From the NCBI GenBank assembly GCA_905339165.1, contig CAJPFH010000012.1, positions 1 through 64,000 of the forward strand: a DNA stretch of 64,000 nucleotides. The letters are read 5' to 3'. Below the pieces are notes generated by a model. It worked only from the letters and a program-made list of their open reading frames with translations. It ran no database searches and was not told the origin of the DNA. Positions 52,625 through 62,715 of this stretch are shown in pieces. The stretch's first letter is position 1, and each line of letters opens with the position of its first letter. The position numbers were made by a program, and so were the translations under genes. Origin of the DNA: Flavobacteriales bacterium. GTDB lineage: Bacteria > Bacteroidota > Bacteroidia > Flavobacteriales_E > Vicingaceae.

Positions 52625-52641
52625 ATATTTTAAAGAACTCT

Positions 52642-52649
52642 CAAAGTTA
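52642..52649 (-). promoter_or_regulatory. tmRNA promoter -7 box
   Basis: Minus-strand TAACTTTG matches the TAnnTTTG consensus, 17 bases upstream of the mature 5' end; a short leader would be removed by RNase P. The -33 box is not clear. Confidence 0.5.
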
Positions 52650-52712
52650 CTACTTAATTACCGAATTTATACATACCGTAGCATTAATGCTTGTTAAATA
52701 GAATTAAAAGAG

Positions 52713-53258
52713 CTATTTCACTCCTTGCTCCGGATACTTTCCTTTTTTGTTTTTATAGAACACTTTTATTTTTTCCAGATCAGCATCTACGTTTCCGGAA
52801 GGCTCAAAAATAGGGCCAAATCCACCTATTTTCTTTTCGTAATCTATAAATCCTAATACAATAGGAACATGAGCGGCTTCGGCTGTATAATAAAACCCTT
52901 TTTTCCAGTTGGGGCTATACTTTCGTGTACCTTCGGGTGTAAATAATATGGCTAAGTGTTCGTATTGCTGAAATATTCTTGCTAAATCATACGTTAGGTT
53001 CGATTTTTTACTTCGGTCAACCGGTATACCTCCCAAGGCTTTTAAAAAAAAACCCAACGGAAAAAAAAATAGTTCCTTCTTTATAAGCATTCTTACAGGA
53101 ATGCCTTTTGCAAAAAAAAATAAACGCCCATATAAATAATCCCAGTTACTGGTATGAGGAGCAGCAACCAGCACATATTTTTTTATGTGCGGGGGAATTT
53201 CTCCTACCATTCTCCATCCCAATGTGGCGAACAACCATGCTGATATTTTTTTTACCAT
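52713..53258 (-). CDS. Lysophospholipid acyltransferase-family protein (PlsC-like)
   Basis: The 181-residue membrane-associated protein has the acyltransferase block I APHTSNWDY (HxxxxD), block II around KGIPVRMLIKKELF, block III GGIPVDRSK, and a block FTPEGTRKYS (matching the EGTR motif). Together these are the substrate- and catalysis-related motifs of the PlsC superfamily. Length is short, as in the 1-acyl-glycerol-3-phosphate acyltransferase-like group with a small core. The gene diverges from the barrel gene at 53406. Confidence 0.88.
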   Translation of the reverse strand: MVKKISAWLFATLGWRMVGEIPPHIKKYVLVAAPHTSNWDYLYGRLFFFAKGIPVRMLIKKELFFFPLGFFLKALGGIPVDRSKKSNLTYDLARIFQQYEHLAILFTPEGTRKYSPNWKKGFYYTAEAAHVPIVLGFIDYEKKIGGFGPIFEPSGNVDADLEKIKVFYKNKKGKYPEQGVK

Positions 53259-53405
53259 AATAAAACGAAGTTAAAGAAATTGCTATGCAATGTAAAATAA
53301 AAGATAAACCATTTCTCTTTTTATGCCCAAATACTAAATTTATTTTATCAATTTGAAGAATTGCCGCAAATAGAAAAATTCTTGTAAATTGGTGCAAATA
53401 ATTCT

Positions 53406-54221
53406 ATGAAAAAAATACTTTTTTTGGTGCTCTTTTTTAGTGCTCGTACTCTATTTGCCGGCAACTCTTTTTATTTATTAGGAGCTCGTTCTCTTGGTAT
53501 GGGTGGAGCTTCGGTAAGTTTATCGGACTTTTGGAGCACAGAGAATAATCAGGCAGGGCTCGGATTTTTAAAAGATGTAGGTGGAGGCCTGTATTACGAA
53601 AATCGTTTTGGTATAAAAGAAATGAGTATTAAGGCCGGAGCCTTTGCATATCCGCTAAAATCGGGGGCTTTAGGAATAAGTGTTTCTTCGTATGGATTTA
53701 ATTTATACAACGAAAATAAAGCGGGGATTTCTTATGGACAAAGATTCAGTGAAAAATTTTCTGCCGGTATTCAGCTAAATTATGTTAGCACACAATTGGG
53801 TGAAAATTATGGCAAACGCCAATCATTCACCGGAGCAGTAGGTATTATGGCAAAACTAAGCAACGAACTTACTTTAGCCGCTCACTTATACAACCCCACA
53901 CGCACCAAATTATCCGATTACAACAACGAAAAAATTCCTACCATTATGCGAATTGGGTTAATGTACACCTTTTCGGAAAAAGTAATATTGACTGCCGATG
54001 TGGATAAAAATATTTACGAAAAACCCATAGTAAAATCGGGAATAGAATACCACCCCATTCCTATTTTATATTTTAGAATGGGAATAGCCACCAACCCAAC
54101 CCAAAACAACTTTGGCGTGGGCATACAAACCAAAGAACTTAGAATTGATATTGCCACAGGATATCATTCTAAACTTGGTTTTTCTCCTGCTGTTTCATTA
54201 GCTTACCAACCTTTTAAGTGA
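53406..54221 (+). CDS. PorV/PorQ-like FadL-fold outer-membrane protein
   Basis: The 271-residue protein has a signal peptide (1-18, ending TLFAG). The start YLLGARSLGMGGASVSLSDF, with WSTENNQAGL, is the signature of PorV and PorQ barrel proteins of the FadL superfamily in Bacteroidota. T9SS shuttle and sortase complex proteins belong here, but this size (271 residues) is below PorV and near PorQ. The next gene begins at its stop (GTGA overlap). It may serve T9SS cargo delivery or an independent role. Confidence 0.75.
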   Translation: MKKILFLVLFFSARTLFAGNSFYLLGARSLGMGGASVSLSDFWSTENNQAGLGFLKDVGGGLYYENRFGIKEMSIKAGAFAYPLKSGALGISVSSYGFNLYNENKAGISYGQRFSEKFSAGIQLNYVSTQLGENYGKRQSFTGAVGIMAKLSNELTLAAHLYNPTRTKLSDYNNEKIPTIMRIGLMYTFSEKVILTADVDKNIYEKPIVKSGIEYHPIPILYFRMGIATNPTQNNFGVGIQTKELRIDIATGYHSKLGFSPAVSLAYQPFK

Positions 54222-56317
54222 AGAAACTTACACTATATATCTTTCTGTTTTGGGTAGCAACGACCCAATTATCGGCTCAAAAAAATGAAGCAGACAAAAA
54301 TTTAATTATTGAAAAACGCATCGAATTTTTACTCGAAAATTCCGAAGATACCGAAGAAGATTACTCTACTCTTTTCGACCGTTTTTTGTATTTTTTTGAT
54401 AACCCCATCAATTTAAATAACACCAACAAACAAGAGTTACAAGACCTTTCTTTACTGAACGAAATACAAATCAATTATTTGCTGGAGCATATCCGTTTAC
54501 ACGGTAAACTAATGGCCCTAGAAGAACTGCAAAGTATAGAAGGATTTACTTTAGAAACCATTTTACTTATTAAGCCCTTTGTTAAAATTTCTTACATTAC
54601 CGAACAAGCCCGCCTATCATGGAACGAGTTGATTAAAAACGGAAAACACAGCTATTTTATCCGCTACCAGCAAATACTGGAAAAACAAGCCGGATATGCC
54701 CCAATAGAAGACTCCTTACTTGCCCTGAAACCCAATTCTCGTTATCTTGGAAGCAATGCTCGCCTCTTTACGAGGTATCGTTACACCTACGGAAACACAC
54801 TAAGCTTAGGCATTACAACAGAAAAAGATCCAGGCGAAGAATTCTTTAGAGGAACTCAAAAAAACGGATTCGATTTTTATTCGGCTCACTTTTTTATACG
54901 CAACCGTGGAAAAATGAAACAACTTGCCATTGGCGATTATCAAGCTCAATTTGGCCAAGGTTTAACGCTTTGGTCGGGTTTGGCTTTTGGAAAAGGTGCC
55001 GATATTTTACTGATAAAAAGAAATGCTACCGGACTTTTACCTTACAGTTCTGTTGATGAAAATCGATTTTTAAGAGGGGCGGGCTCTTCGTGGCAATTTA
55101 ATAATATTGAACTTACAGCATTCTATTCTTCTAAAAAAATAGATGCCAATGTGCAGGAACCCGATACCAGTTTTGCGGTTGACCAAGATGTAACAACCAT
55201 TACCTCTTTTCAGCAAAGCGGATTTCACAGAACACCCGGAGAAATAGCCGATAAAAATTCGGTTCAACGAATCGATGCGGGAGGGCATTTCGCTTATAAA
55301 AGAAGAAATTTGAATGTAGGTACTACAATCATCCACTCTGCCTTTAACTCAAATTACAAACCCAACCTATCTTACTACAACCAATTTAACTTAGATACCA
55401 ATTACCTTACAAACCTTGGCGTAGACTATAATTACGTTTATCGTAATATTAATTTATTTGGTGAAACATCGCATAGCCTCAATGCCGGATTTGCCAGTAT
55501 TAACGGAGCTATTATGATGTTAGATCCGAAACTCACTTTTTCTATTTTACACAGAAATTTTCAAAGAAACTACCGTACATTATTAAGCAACGCCATCGCA
55601 GAAAATACACTTCCTTACAATGAACAAGGGTTATATCTAGGTATCAAATCAAACCCTCTTAAATATTTTTCTATAACCGCTTATTTCGATACGTATAAAT
55701 TTACTTGGTTAAAGTATCAGGTAAATTCGCCCTCTGAAGGAAATGAATATTTAGTACAATTAAACTATACCCCAAGCAAAAAATTGGATATGTATGTGAG
55801 AGTACGTGAACGCAGCAAATTCAGGAACACACAAACTCCTGAAAACACTATTTTATACCCTGTAGAACAAAATCAAATAAATTATCGGTACGATATTTCT
55901 TACAAAGTAACCGATGCCGTTAAACTTAAAAGTCGTATAGAACTGCTTCAATACAAACTGGGCGAAAATGAGAAAAATGAAAAAGGGTTTATGTTGTACC
56001 AAGATGTGATTTATCAAAGTCTTAAAAGTCCATTTACCTTCACTTTCCGATATACTTTATTTGAAACCGATTCTTACGATTCTCGCATTTATGCTTACGA
56101 AAACGATGTGTTGTATGCTTTTTCTATTCCGGCCTATTATTACCGTGGTAGCCGTAGCTACTTAATTATTAAATACAGTGGTATTCGAAATGTTGATTTC
56201 TGGTTTCGAATAGCGCAAACTTTTTATAACAACCAAACGGAAATTGGCAGCGGATTGGATTTAATAAATGGAAATACAAAAACCGAAATAAAGGCACAAA
56301 TTCGTATAAGTTTTTAA
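54218..56317 (+). CDS. Outer-membrane protein with helix-hairpin-helix domain
   Basis: The GTG at 54218 overlaps the upstream stop (GTGA). The 699-residue protein has a signal peptide (ending TTQLSAQK), a helix-hairpin-helix region of ComEA type (about 65-130: LNNTNKQELQDLSLLNEIQI, then ALEELQSIEGF), and a large barrel (about 140-699) that includes GDYQAQFGQGLTLWSG and ends LINGNTKTEIKAQIRISF. Barrel proteins with a ComEA-like domain are common in Bacteroidota. A DNA-related role is unproven. It is convergent with the PorE-like gene. Confidence 0.8.
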   Translation: MKKLTLYIFLFWVATTQLSAQKNEADKNLIIEKRIEFLLENSEDTEEDYSTLFDRFLYFFDNPINLNNTNKQELQDLSLLNEIQINYLLEHIRLHGKLMALEELQSIEGFTLETILLIKPFVKISYITEQARLSWNELIKNGKHSYFIRYQQILEKQAGYAPIEDSLLALKPNSRYLGSNARLFTRYRYTYGNTLSLGITTEKDPGEEFFRGTQKNGFDFYSAHFFIRNRGKMKQLAIGDYQAQFGQGLTLWSGLAFGKGADILLIKRNATGLLPYSSVDENRFLRGAGSSWQFNNIELTAFYSSKKIDANVQEPDTSFAVDQDVTTITSFQQSGFHRTPGEIADKNSVQRIDAGGHFAYKRRNLNVGTTIIHSAFNSNYKPNLSYYNQFNLDTNYLTNLGVDYNYVYRNINLFGETSHSLNAGFASINGAIMMLDPKLTFSILHRNFQRNYRTLLSNAIAENTLPYNEQGLYLGIKSNPLKYFSITAYFDTYKFTWLKYQVNSPSEGNEYLVQLNYTPSKKLDMYVRVRERSKFRNTQTPENTILYPVEQNQINYRYDISYKVTDAVKLKSRIELLQYKLGENEKNEKGFMLYQDVIYQSLKSPFTFTFRYTLFETDSYDSRIYAYENDVLYAFSIPAYYYRGSRSYLIIKYSGIRNVDFWFRIAQTFYNNQTEIGSGLDLINGNTKTEIKAQIRISF

Positions 56318-56319
56318 AA

Positions 56320-58266
56320 TTATTTTGCAGTAATTTTAAATTCTGTTCTTCTGTTATTGGCTCTTCCTACCTCGGTATCATTTGTATCAACAGGTTTTTC
56401 ATCACCGTAACCTTTGTAACTAAGTCGTGTTTTTTCAATACCCTTTTCTATTAAATAATGGTACACCGCTTTTGCCCTATTATCAGAGAGAATAAGATTT
56501 GATTGTTTGTTCCCTACATTATCGGTATGGCCGCTAATTTCTATTTTAACGCTTGGGTTTTTATTTAGGAAAGTAAATAATTTTTCCAGTTCAGCTTTCG
56601 ATTTTTCTTCTAAATTAAATTTTGCGGTTTCAAAAAAGATATTCTTCAGCACCACTGCTTCCCCTTCTTTAATGGGTTTCATAGGCACATCTTTTTCGTA
56701 TGGTTTAAAATTTTCGGGTGTAGTAAGTACAACATTTTCTGAAAAAAACAAATATCCGTCTTTGCTTGCATTGATTGCATATTCTTTGCTGGAAGGCAAT
56801 GCTACCAGATAAAAACCTGTTCCTGAATTTGAAAAGGTTTCGGCTACTTGTTTTCCGGTAGATAAATCAATAAGTTCAAAGCGAGCATCTAAAGGCTTTT
56901 GAGTTTCAGCATCGTAAACCAACCCTCTTAGGTAGGTTACCGGAGTGGGAGCAAATTCAAGAGGCAAGTCGAAAGCATACAAATCTAATTCTCCGTAACC
57001 GCCTTCTCGGTCGGAAGCAAAATAGGCTAATTTTCCATCGGCTGAAACAAGCAAGCTATTTTCATCGCCCGAGGTATTGATAGGATAACCGAGGTTTACC
57101 GGATTAGTCCATTCTCCCTGTTCATTCATTCGGCTAACGAAAATATCTAAACCACCCATTCCAATATGCCCATCAGAAGAAAAATAGAGCGTTTTTCCAT
57201 CGGGGTGTATAAAAACCGATTCCTCTCTACCCGGAGTATTAATTTTGTTACTGAGTAGTTTTGGTTCCGACCACTTGCCGTTATCCTGAAGAACTGCGAC
57301 ATAAATATTTTGGTCGGTAACTCCTGAGCGAGTTTTTAAACCTCTTACAAAATAAAGCGTTCGTCCGTCTCCGGCATAACTGGGCTGGCTCTCCCAGTTA
57401 GAGGTATTGATGGGAACTCCTAAATTAATAGGCACAATCCATGAGTTACCCACCATGGTTGTATAAAATAAATCGCAGCTACCCTGTCCTTTTCTTTTAG
57501 GTCCATACTCTCCATAAAATTCGCAGGCTGTAAATATAAGCGATTGGCCATCTACTGAAAGTGTGGGAGCTCCTTCATTATATTGAGTGTTAATTGGCAA
57601 ACCTATATTTTTAGCATTACTCCATTTGCCATTATTTTTATAGGTAACATAAAATTCTTCGTTAAAGCCCGAAGGGGTAGATTTATCGTTTAACCTGCGG
57701 GTAAAAAGAAGCATTTCATCATCGGCTGTTATGCATGGAAAATATTCGGGCAATGAACTATTTATTTCAGGGCCTAAATTTCGGGGATTATAATTTACAG
57801 GATTTTGTATAGCCTTTTGGGCAAAATCGCAATTGGCTATTTGTTTTTGAGCATCGCTTTGTAAATTTTGACCTTTTGAAGGGTAAGACAGGTATTTTTT
57901 AAAATACTCTTTTGCCTCAACATATTCGCTTCTGAGCATAGCTAGCTGCCCCAACGTATAATAGGCTACCGGGAAAAAATCGGGGTGTAAAGAAATGGCC
58001 TTTTTATAGTATTCTTCTGCCAGTTTATTTTCTCGCATCATTGCATAGATATCGCCTAAATAAATAAGAGGTTCTATAAAACGAGGATCTTTTTCAATAG
58101 CCAGTTTTAAATTTATTATGGCTAACTCATTATTCATGTTTTGAAAGGCCAGTTCAGCTTCCTGGTAATGTTTTATGGCTTTTTTGTTGGTTGACGAATA
58201 GTTTTGTGCACTTGCACACGAAACTAAAAAAAGGATAGGGAAAATATAGATTCCGATTATTTTCAT
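56320..58266 (-). CDS. porE: PorE-like lipoprotein: TPR, beta-propeller, regulatory domain, OmpA domain
   Basis: The ATG at 58266 is chosen, since it begins a lipoprotein signal (MKIIGIYIFPILFLVSC, Cys17), and the next gene ends at 58269. The order is TPR (about 28-130), PD40-type beta-propeller (about 150-420, with repeats such as GKTLYFSSDGHIGMGGLDIF), a carboxypeptidase-regulatory-like domain (about 440-520), and an OmpA C-terminal peptidoglycan-binding domain (about 535-648: ISGHTDNVGN, then SDNRAKAVYHYL). This is the domain order of PorE (PG1058) in Porphyromonas, which anchors the T9SS complex to peptidoglycan. T9SS cargo proteins occur elsewhere in the window. Confidence 0.82.
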   Translation of the reverse strand: MKIIGIYIFPILFLVSCASAQNYSSTNKKAIKHYQEAELAFQNMNNELAIINLKLAIEKDPRFIEPLIYLGDIYAMMRENKLAEEYYKKAISLHPDFFPVAYYTLGQLAMLRSEYVEAKEYFKKYLSYPSKGQNLQSDAQKQIANCDFAQKAIQNPVNYNPRNLGPEINSSLPEYFPCITADDEMLLFTRRLNDKSTPSGFNEEFYVTYKNNGKWSNAKNIGLPINTQYNEGAPTLSVDGQSLIFTACEFYGEYGPKRKGQGSCDLFYTTMVGNSWIVPINLGVPINTSNWESQPSYAGDGRTLYFVRGLKTRSGVTDQNIYVAVLQDNGKWSEPKLLSNKINTPGREESVFIHPDGKTLYFSSDGHIGMGGLDIFVSRMNEQGEWTNPVNLGYPINTSGDENSLLVSADGKLAYFASDREGGYGELDLYAFDLPLEFAPTPVTYLRGLVYDAETQKPLDARFELIDLSTGKQVAETFSNSGTGFYLVALPSSKEYAINASKDGYLFFSENVVLTTPENFKPYEKDVPMKPIKEGEAVVLKNIFFETAKFNLEEKSKAELEKLFTFLNKNPSVKIEISGHTDNVGNKQSNLILSDNRAKAVYHYLIEKGIEKTRLSYKGYGDEKPVDTNDTEVGRANNRRTEFKITAK

Positions 58267-58268
58267 GC

Positions 58269-58922
58269 TTAAGGTATTTTTAAATATTTGTGGGTTTGCA
58301 AGGAAATGTTCCACTCGGGGTGTTTCATTACATAATCAATGATTAGAGGAATTGTTTTATTTCTGCTGCTCCACTCGGGTTGTAGAAATAATTTACAATC
58401 TCTATTTACTTTCTTTGCATTGAGTTCGGCCCAGTCAAAATCGTTTTTATTGTATATAATTACTTTCAATTCGTTGGCTTTATTGTATGATGAGGAGATT
58501 GGATGCATATTTTTTTTAGGAGATAAACAAATCCAGTGCCAATTGCCGGTTATTTCAAAAGCTCCCGAAGTTTCGAGATGAAGAGAGTAATGGTGTTCGG
58601 AAAAGAAACGGGTAAGAAAATTAAGATTGTATCCGGCAGGCTCCCCGCCTGTAACTACTATTGTTTTTGTTGGATACAACTGAACATTGCCCAATACGGA
58701 ACTTATTTCGGCAAGGGGGTGTATTGCAGCATTCCAGCTTTCTTTCACATCGCACCAATGGCAGCCTACATCACAACCTCCCACTCGAATAAAATACGCA
58801 GCCTTACCGGTGTAAAAACCCTCACCCTGAATGGAGTAAAACTCCTCCATAATCGGAAGAATTTTACCGCTGTTTAAGAGAGATTGATTGGTTTCGTTTA
58901 AAAATATTTTTTGATTACTCAC
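58269..58922 (-). CDS. queE: 7-carboxy-7-deazaguanine synthase
   Basis: The 217-residue radical SAM enzyme of queuosine biosynthesis converts 6-carboxytetrahydropterin to 7-carboxy-7-deazaguanine. The cluster motif GGCDVGCHWCD has Cys50, Cys54 and Cys57 (CxxxCxxC). MEEFYSIQGEGFYTG is the conserved QueE N-terminus, and VVTGGEPAGYNL and LHLETSGAF complete the family signature. The length fits the short QueE form. It is followed 2 bases later by the PorE-like gene, so they share a transcript. Confidence 0.93.
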   Translation of the reverse strand: MSNQKIFLNETNQSLLNSGKILPIMEEFYSIQGEGFYTGKAAYFIRVGGCDVGCHWCDVKESWNAAIHPLAEISSVLGNVQLYPTKTIVVTGGEPAGYNLNFLTRFFSEHHYSLHLETSGAFEITGNWHWICLSPKKNMHPISSSYNKANELKVIIYNKNDFDWAELNAKKVNRDCKLFLQPEWSSRNKTIPLIIDYVMKHPEWNISLQTHKYLKIP

Positions 58923-58934
58923 TCTACAAAAATA

Positions 58935-58969
58935 AAGAAAGGCATAAGAAGAAAATTCATGCCTTTCTT
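58935..58969 (-). terminator. Rho-independent terminator after the subtilase gene
   Basis: Minus strand: AAGAAAGGCAT, a 13-base loop, ATGCCTTTCTT, then TATTTTTG. The 11-bp stem and T-rich tail fit an intrinsic terminator for the subtilase gene. It separates that gene from queE. Confidence 0.85.
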
Positions 58970-58990
58970 GTTTACTTAAAAATTAAATCG

Positions 58991-61900
58991 CTAAAACTTT
59001 AATAACTTTCTATTTATAATTCCAAGGTTATTTTTAATCGTTATAAAATAGATGCCAGCATTTGTATTTTCAAGGTTTATTGTGGTATTAATCGTATTCC
59101 CCTGTGGCTGTATTTTACTTTTATAAATGATTTTTCCGTTTACATCGGTAAGCAAAATTTCTGTTTCGGAAGGTACACGGTACATTACCAAATTAACTAA
59201 ACCATTGGTGGGATTTGGAAAAAGCTGCATTATCATTTCTGGTTCCTGATTATTTAAACTTACCGGATCGGTAATAGAAATGGCATCGAGTGCCATATCG
59301 CTATTAAAATTCGTGCCTGAAATTCCTCTGAAACGTATGTTGATAGTTTTACCAATGTATGCTGATAGAGGTACCACTGCTGTATTCCATGTGTTTCCTT
59401 TATCACCGGTAAAAACAGGAATTACATCATTGTTCCAAACTCCATCGGAATAAATATCAATATGTAATTCGCCCATATCCGAGCCCCACATGTGATAAGC
59501 AAAACTCATTTCCGGTGCAATTAAATTGCTTGCAATTTCTATACAAGGTGAAATTAATTCGGCCGGTTTATTAAAGCAAGAAGATGCTTCAATGTAAACA
59601 TATTTTCCATCGAGTGTTCCGGGCAAATAATCTGTTGCCGGGCCGGTATTCGTTGTAGGAGTTGGGCCACTGTTGGTTCTCCAGTCTACACTATCGGTTA
59701 AGTTATTAAATTCGTTCAGCCACCCGTTACTCATAGCACAATTTTCGGCACCGCAATTAGAAGTTGTGGCACATAAAGAAAAGGTTTCAAAGTCTTCTAA
59801 AAAGGGAAGTGGCAGTACCGGCTGAGAAACCACATTTTTGTACCATGAGGTAGTATCGTTTGTGGGAACTTGGTTGTTCGGGTGTTCTATCCATGCCTTA
59901 AATTCGTAATTACCCGGAGATGAAAGCGTAGCTCCCTGAACAAAATTATACACTACCGATGTATTGGCATTTATTGGCCCTACATACGTTTCGGCAATAG
60001 GGCTTCCTCCATTTACAGAATATTTTACGGTAATGTTTGAAGCGGGTGTTAAACCTGCATTTTTGATGGTAACACTTACGGGAAAAGGGTTAGCAATAGG
60101 TTGACAGTTTAATATAGTAGTATTGTTTGGTGCTAAATGATTCAGCATAACAATATCATCGGGAATAACACAATTATATGGAACTGCCTGATAGGGTTGA
60201 GCTATTGCTCTTCGGCCCACACAATTATTTGCACCTAAGGCGTGCACGCTAAACCAACCCGGATTAAATGTATTTATATTTTTTACTACACAGGTAGTAG
60301 TGGTAGAGTACCCCACAGAATCCATGTATTTATTTCCAAGAATGCTAACAACGTAGCCTGTTGCACCGGAAACTGCTCCGTAGCTTACCTGCATAGAATC
60401 TATACACACCCAATCTACCGTAATATTAACAGGCACCCCAATTATTGAAAAGTTCGCATCGGAAACATCGCTTTTTCCTCCTCGCGAAACACGCACAAGA
60501 GCTTGCCCGGTAACTACCATGGGCGGGTTCCAGTCGTAATAGCGTTGTGAAGCGGCTATTCCGGAGGCTATGGTATTCCAAGTATTTCCATTATCGGTAG
60601 AATACTCTAATGTAAATGTGCCGGAATTTCCAAAGGCGTCCCAACGAATGGTTTCCTGAGTACTAGGAACAATAGATTCTCCTCCGCTAGGGTATGTTAG
60701 CACCAAATCATCGGATACAAATTCATACACCACGTAGTATTCTTGAGGACCTTGAGGCACTTGAGTGCCATTAATGGTAACCGTATAATTTCCGGCCATA
60801 GGATTTGCGATGGTAACCTGCTCTACATTATTGAGTGTGTCAACGCCCTGCACAGCCGGTGTGTTTAAATTAACGGGATTGGGTGTTGGATCTAACACCC
60901 AGGGTTGTACAATCTGAGAAGAGGGGGTGGTTAAGGTAAAATCTAAATTATTTACTAGTGTTTTAGAAACTCCAACGGTTGCCTTAAAATCGTGCCAGTA
61001 AACCATTACTCTTAATTCCGAAACGCCATTAGGAACCGTAATAACATGTGTTTTATTACCTCCCTGCGAAATCATATCGCTGAGGTATTGATTATTTTTA
61101 ATAATAGAATAAGCTCTTCGGGCATTTATTCTTCCCCATCCGTGTTTGTAGTCTGGGCCTGGATTTCCAAGGTCATCTCCGGTATTTAGAACACATGCTT
61201 TTATTAATGCAGAAGAAGGATTATTTCCGTTGTTTAACTCTTTATATGCCTGATAAAGTTGCCCCAGAGTTCCTGCAATACCCGGGCAAGCCATAGACGT
61301 GCCTGTAAAATTAGCATAATTATGAGGGTCTATGGTAGAAAGTACGTTGGTGCCTACGGCACAAATATCCGGCTTTATTCTGCCATCGTGTGCAGGGCCT
61401 CTGCTGCTGGAATTGGCTAATACATCTTGATAGGTTACATTTCCTGTGGCTATAACATTTTTGGCTTGCTTGTGCCCTCCGGTTATATTTCCCCATCCGG
61501 CACCCGCTCCATATCCAAAATCTGATGTGCCTGCATTTCCGGCCGAAAATACATGCATTAAATCGGGCATATCGTTTATATGAATATCCATTAACTGAGC
61601 TAAGCTGGTATAACCGGCATTGTTTCCGTTACTGTATGAAGTAGAAGTAATGCGAATTTCGTATTTGTTATAATGCGAGTAAATACTGTCGAATGCCTGA
61701 TATAAAGTAGAAAACATTCCGGAAACTCCGTACACGCCTAATTCTGCACCAAACGCCATTCCTCTTCCCAATGGGTTTCTGTTTCCTGCACTCATAATTG
61801 TTCCGGCACAATGGTCGCCATGGTTTCCGTTGTTAAAACCAATAAACTGGTTTATTAATCTACCTTGATAATCTATGTGAGGCCCAATGACTCCATCATC

Positions 61901-62611
61901 GTTCAGTGCTATTTTTACTCCGGTACCATCATATTTTAATCCACCAAAGTAATCGGTTGCTATCATGTTAGAACGGTGGTCTGATCGGCCTACTAAGTTA
62001 TCTGGCTGTGGGTTTGAATCGAAAGGCTCTAAAAAATAGAGATATGGTAAAGAAGCGAATTTTTCTATTTCAGATATTTTTATTATGATGCGGTGTGCCC
62101 CTTGGCGAACAATAGAATGCTGTACTTCGGCTCCTTCGTTTTTAAGCCATTGTCTTACCTGAGTATACGAAATATTAGGATGTTGCATAGCCACCAATTC
62201 TATTTTTTGATTGGTTTTTAAAGTCCAACTCGGATATTGTTTCTTTGCAAGAGAAACATCTAGTTTATTGTTTTTTTCTATGGTAAAAACAGATCGTATA
62301 TTCTCTTCGTTTAATAGAGTAATATCGAATGCAGCAGGAATGGCTGCCATAAAAACATGGTTTGGAACGTAATTATAAAGCAATATTCCATGTGCTGCAA
62401 AATATTTTTTCTCTTCGTTGGTGGGAATAGATTTAAACTGAACAAATCGGTAATAATATCCGTTTACGAGTTCATCGTTACTCCACCGCACATCAGATAA
62501 GTTATTTTCGAGTGGCGTAAAAACTCCCGATTGAAGGTGTATGGAATAACTTTGAGAAAACGCATGAAGGTTTACAAAAAGAGAAATTGAAAAGATTATT
62601 TTTTTAATCAT
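58991..62611 (-). CDS. Secreted S8 (subtilisin) peptidase with T9SS tail
   Basis: The 1206-residue protein has a signal peptide (1-20, ending AFSQS), a pro-region (about 25-200), a subtilisin catalytic domain (about 225-500) and a C-terminal series of beta domains with a T9SS sorting tail at about 1130-1206 (MQLFPNPTNGLVNL, then ILLTDVNGKIIY and GIYFITIKNN). The catalytic triad is Asp238/239 in ALNDDG, His264 in NHGDHCAG and Ser439 in GTSMACPG, with the oxyanion Asn359 in SAGNAG. A pre-tail block (about 1000-1125) resembles a jelly-roll/MAM-like domain. It is exported and processed by T9SS. The terminator downstream is clear. Confidence 0.92.
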   Translation of the reverse strand: MIKKIIFSISLFVNLHAFSQSYSIHLQSGVFTPLENNLSDVRWSNDELVNGYYYRFVQFKSIPTNEEKKYFAAHGILLYNYVPNHVFMAAIPAAFDITLLNEENIRSVFTIEKNNKLDVSLAKKQYPSWTLKTNQKIELVAMQHPNISYTQVRQWLKNEGAEVQHSIVRQGAHRIIIKISEIEKFASLPYLYFLEPFDSNPQPDNLVGRSDHRSNMIATDYFGGLKYDGTGVKIALNDDGVIGPHIDYQGRLINQFIGFNNGNHGDHCAGTIMSAGNRNPLGRGMAFGAELGVYGVSGMFSTLYQAFDSIYSHYNKYEIRITSTSYSNGNNAGYTSLAQLMDIHINDMPDLMHVFSAGNAGTSDFGYGAGAGWGNITGGHKQAKNVIATGNVTYQDVLANSSSRGPAHDGRIKPDICAVGTNVLSTIDPHNYANFTGTSMACPGIAGTLGQLYQAYKELNNGNNPSSALIKACVLNTGDDLGNPGPDYKHGWGRINARRAYSIIKNNQYLSDMISQGGNKTHVITVPNGVSELRVMVYWHDFKATVGVSKTLVNNLDFTLTTPSSQIVQPWVLDPTPNPVNLNTPAVQGVDTLNNVEQVTIANPMAGNYTVTINGTQVPQGPQEYYVVYEFVSDDLVLTYPSGGESIVPSTQETIRWDAFGNSGTFTLEYSTDNGNTWNTIASGIAASQRYYDWNPPMVVTGQALVRVSRGGKSDVSDANFSIIGVPVNITVDWVCIDSMQVSYGAVSGATGYVVSILGNKYMDSVGYSTTTTCVVKNINTFNPGWFSVHALGANNCVGRRAIAQPYQAVPYNCVIPDDIVMLNHLAPNNTTILNCQPIANPFPVSVTIKNAGLTPASNITVKYSVNGGSPIAETYVGPINANTSVVYNFVQGATLSSPGNYEFKAWIEHPNNQVPTNDTTSWYKNVVSQPVLPLPFLEDFETFSLCATTSNCGAENCAMSNGWLNEFNNLTDSVDWRTNSGPTPTTNTGPATDYLPGTLDGKYVYIEASSCFNKPAELISPCIEIASNLIAPEMSFAYHMWGSDMGELHIDIYSDGVWNNDVIPVFTGDKGNTWNTAVVPLSAYIGKTINIRFRGISGTNFNSDMALDAISITDPVSLNNQEPEMIMQLFPNPTNGLVNLVMYRVPSETEILLTDVNGKIIYKSKIQPQGNTINTTINLENTNAGIYFITIKNNLGIINRKLLKF

Positions 62612-62618
62612 TGTTCTG

Positions 62619-62633
62619 CGGAATTTAATTCCG
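62619..62633. repeat. 15-base palindrome in the subtilase 5' region
   Basis: CGGAATTTAATTCCG is a perfect palindrome with a central T, 8 bases upstream of the subtilase ATG (62611). It could be a regulatory site or a chance event. Confidence 0.5.
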
Positions 62634-62715
62634 AGAAAATTAAGATTATTTATCCAACAACAGCCTTTTAATATTTTGTACTATTAAAATCCTATTTCCA
62701 AACTGAGGGGACTTT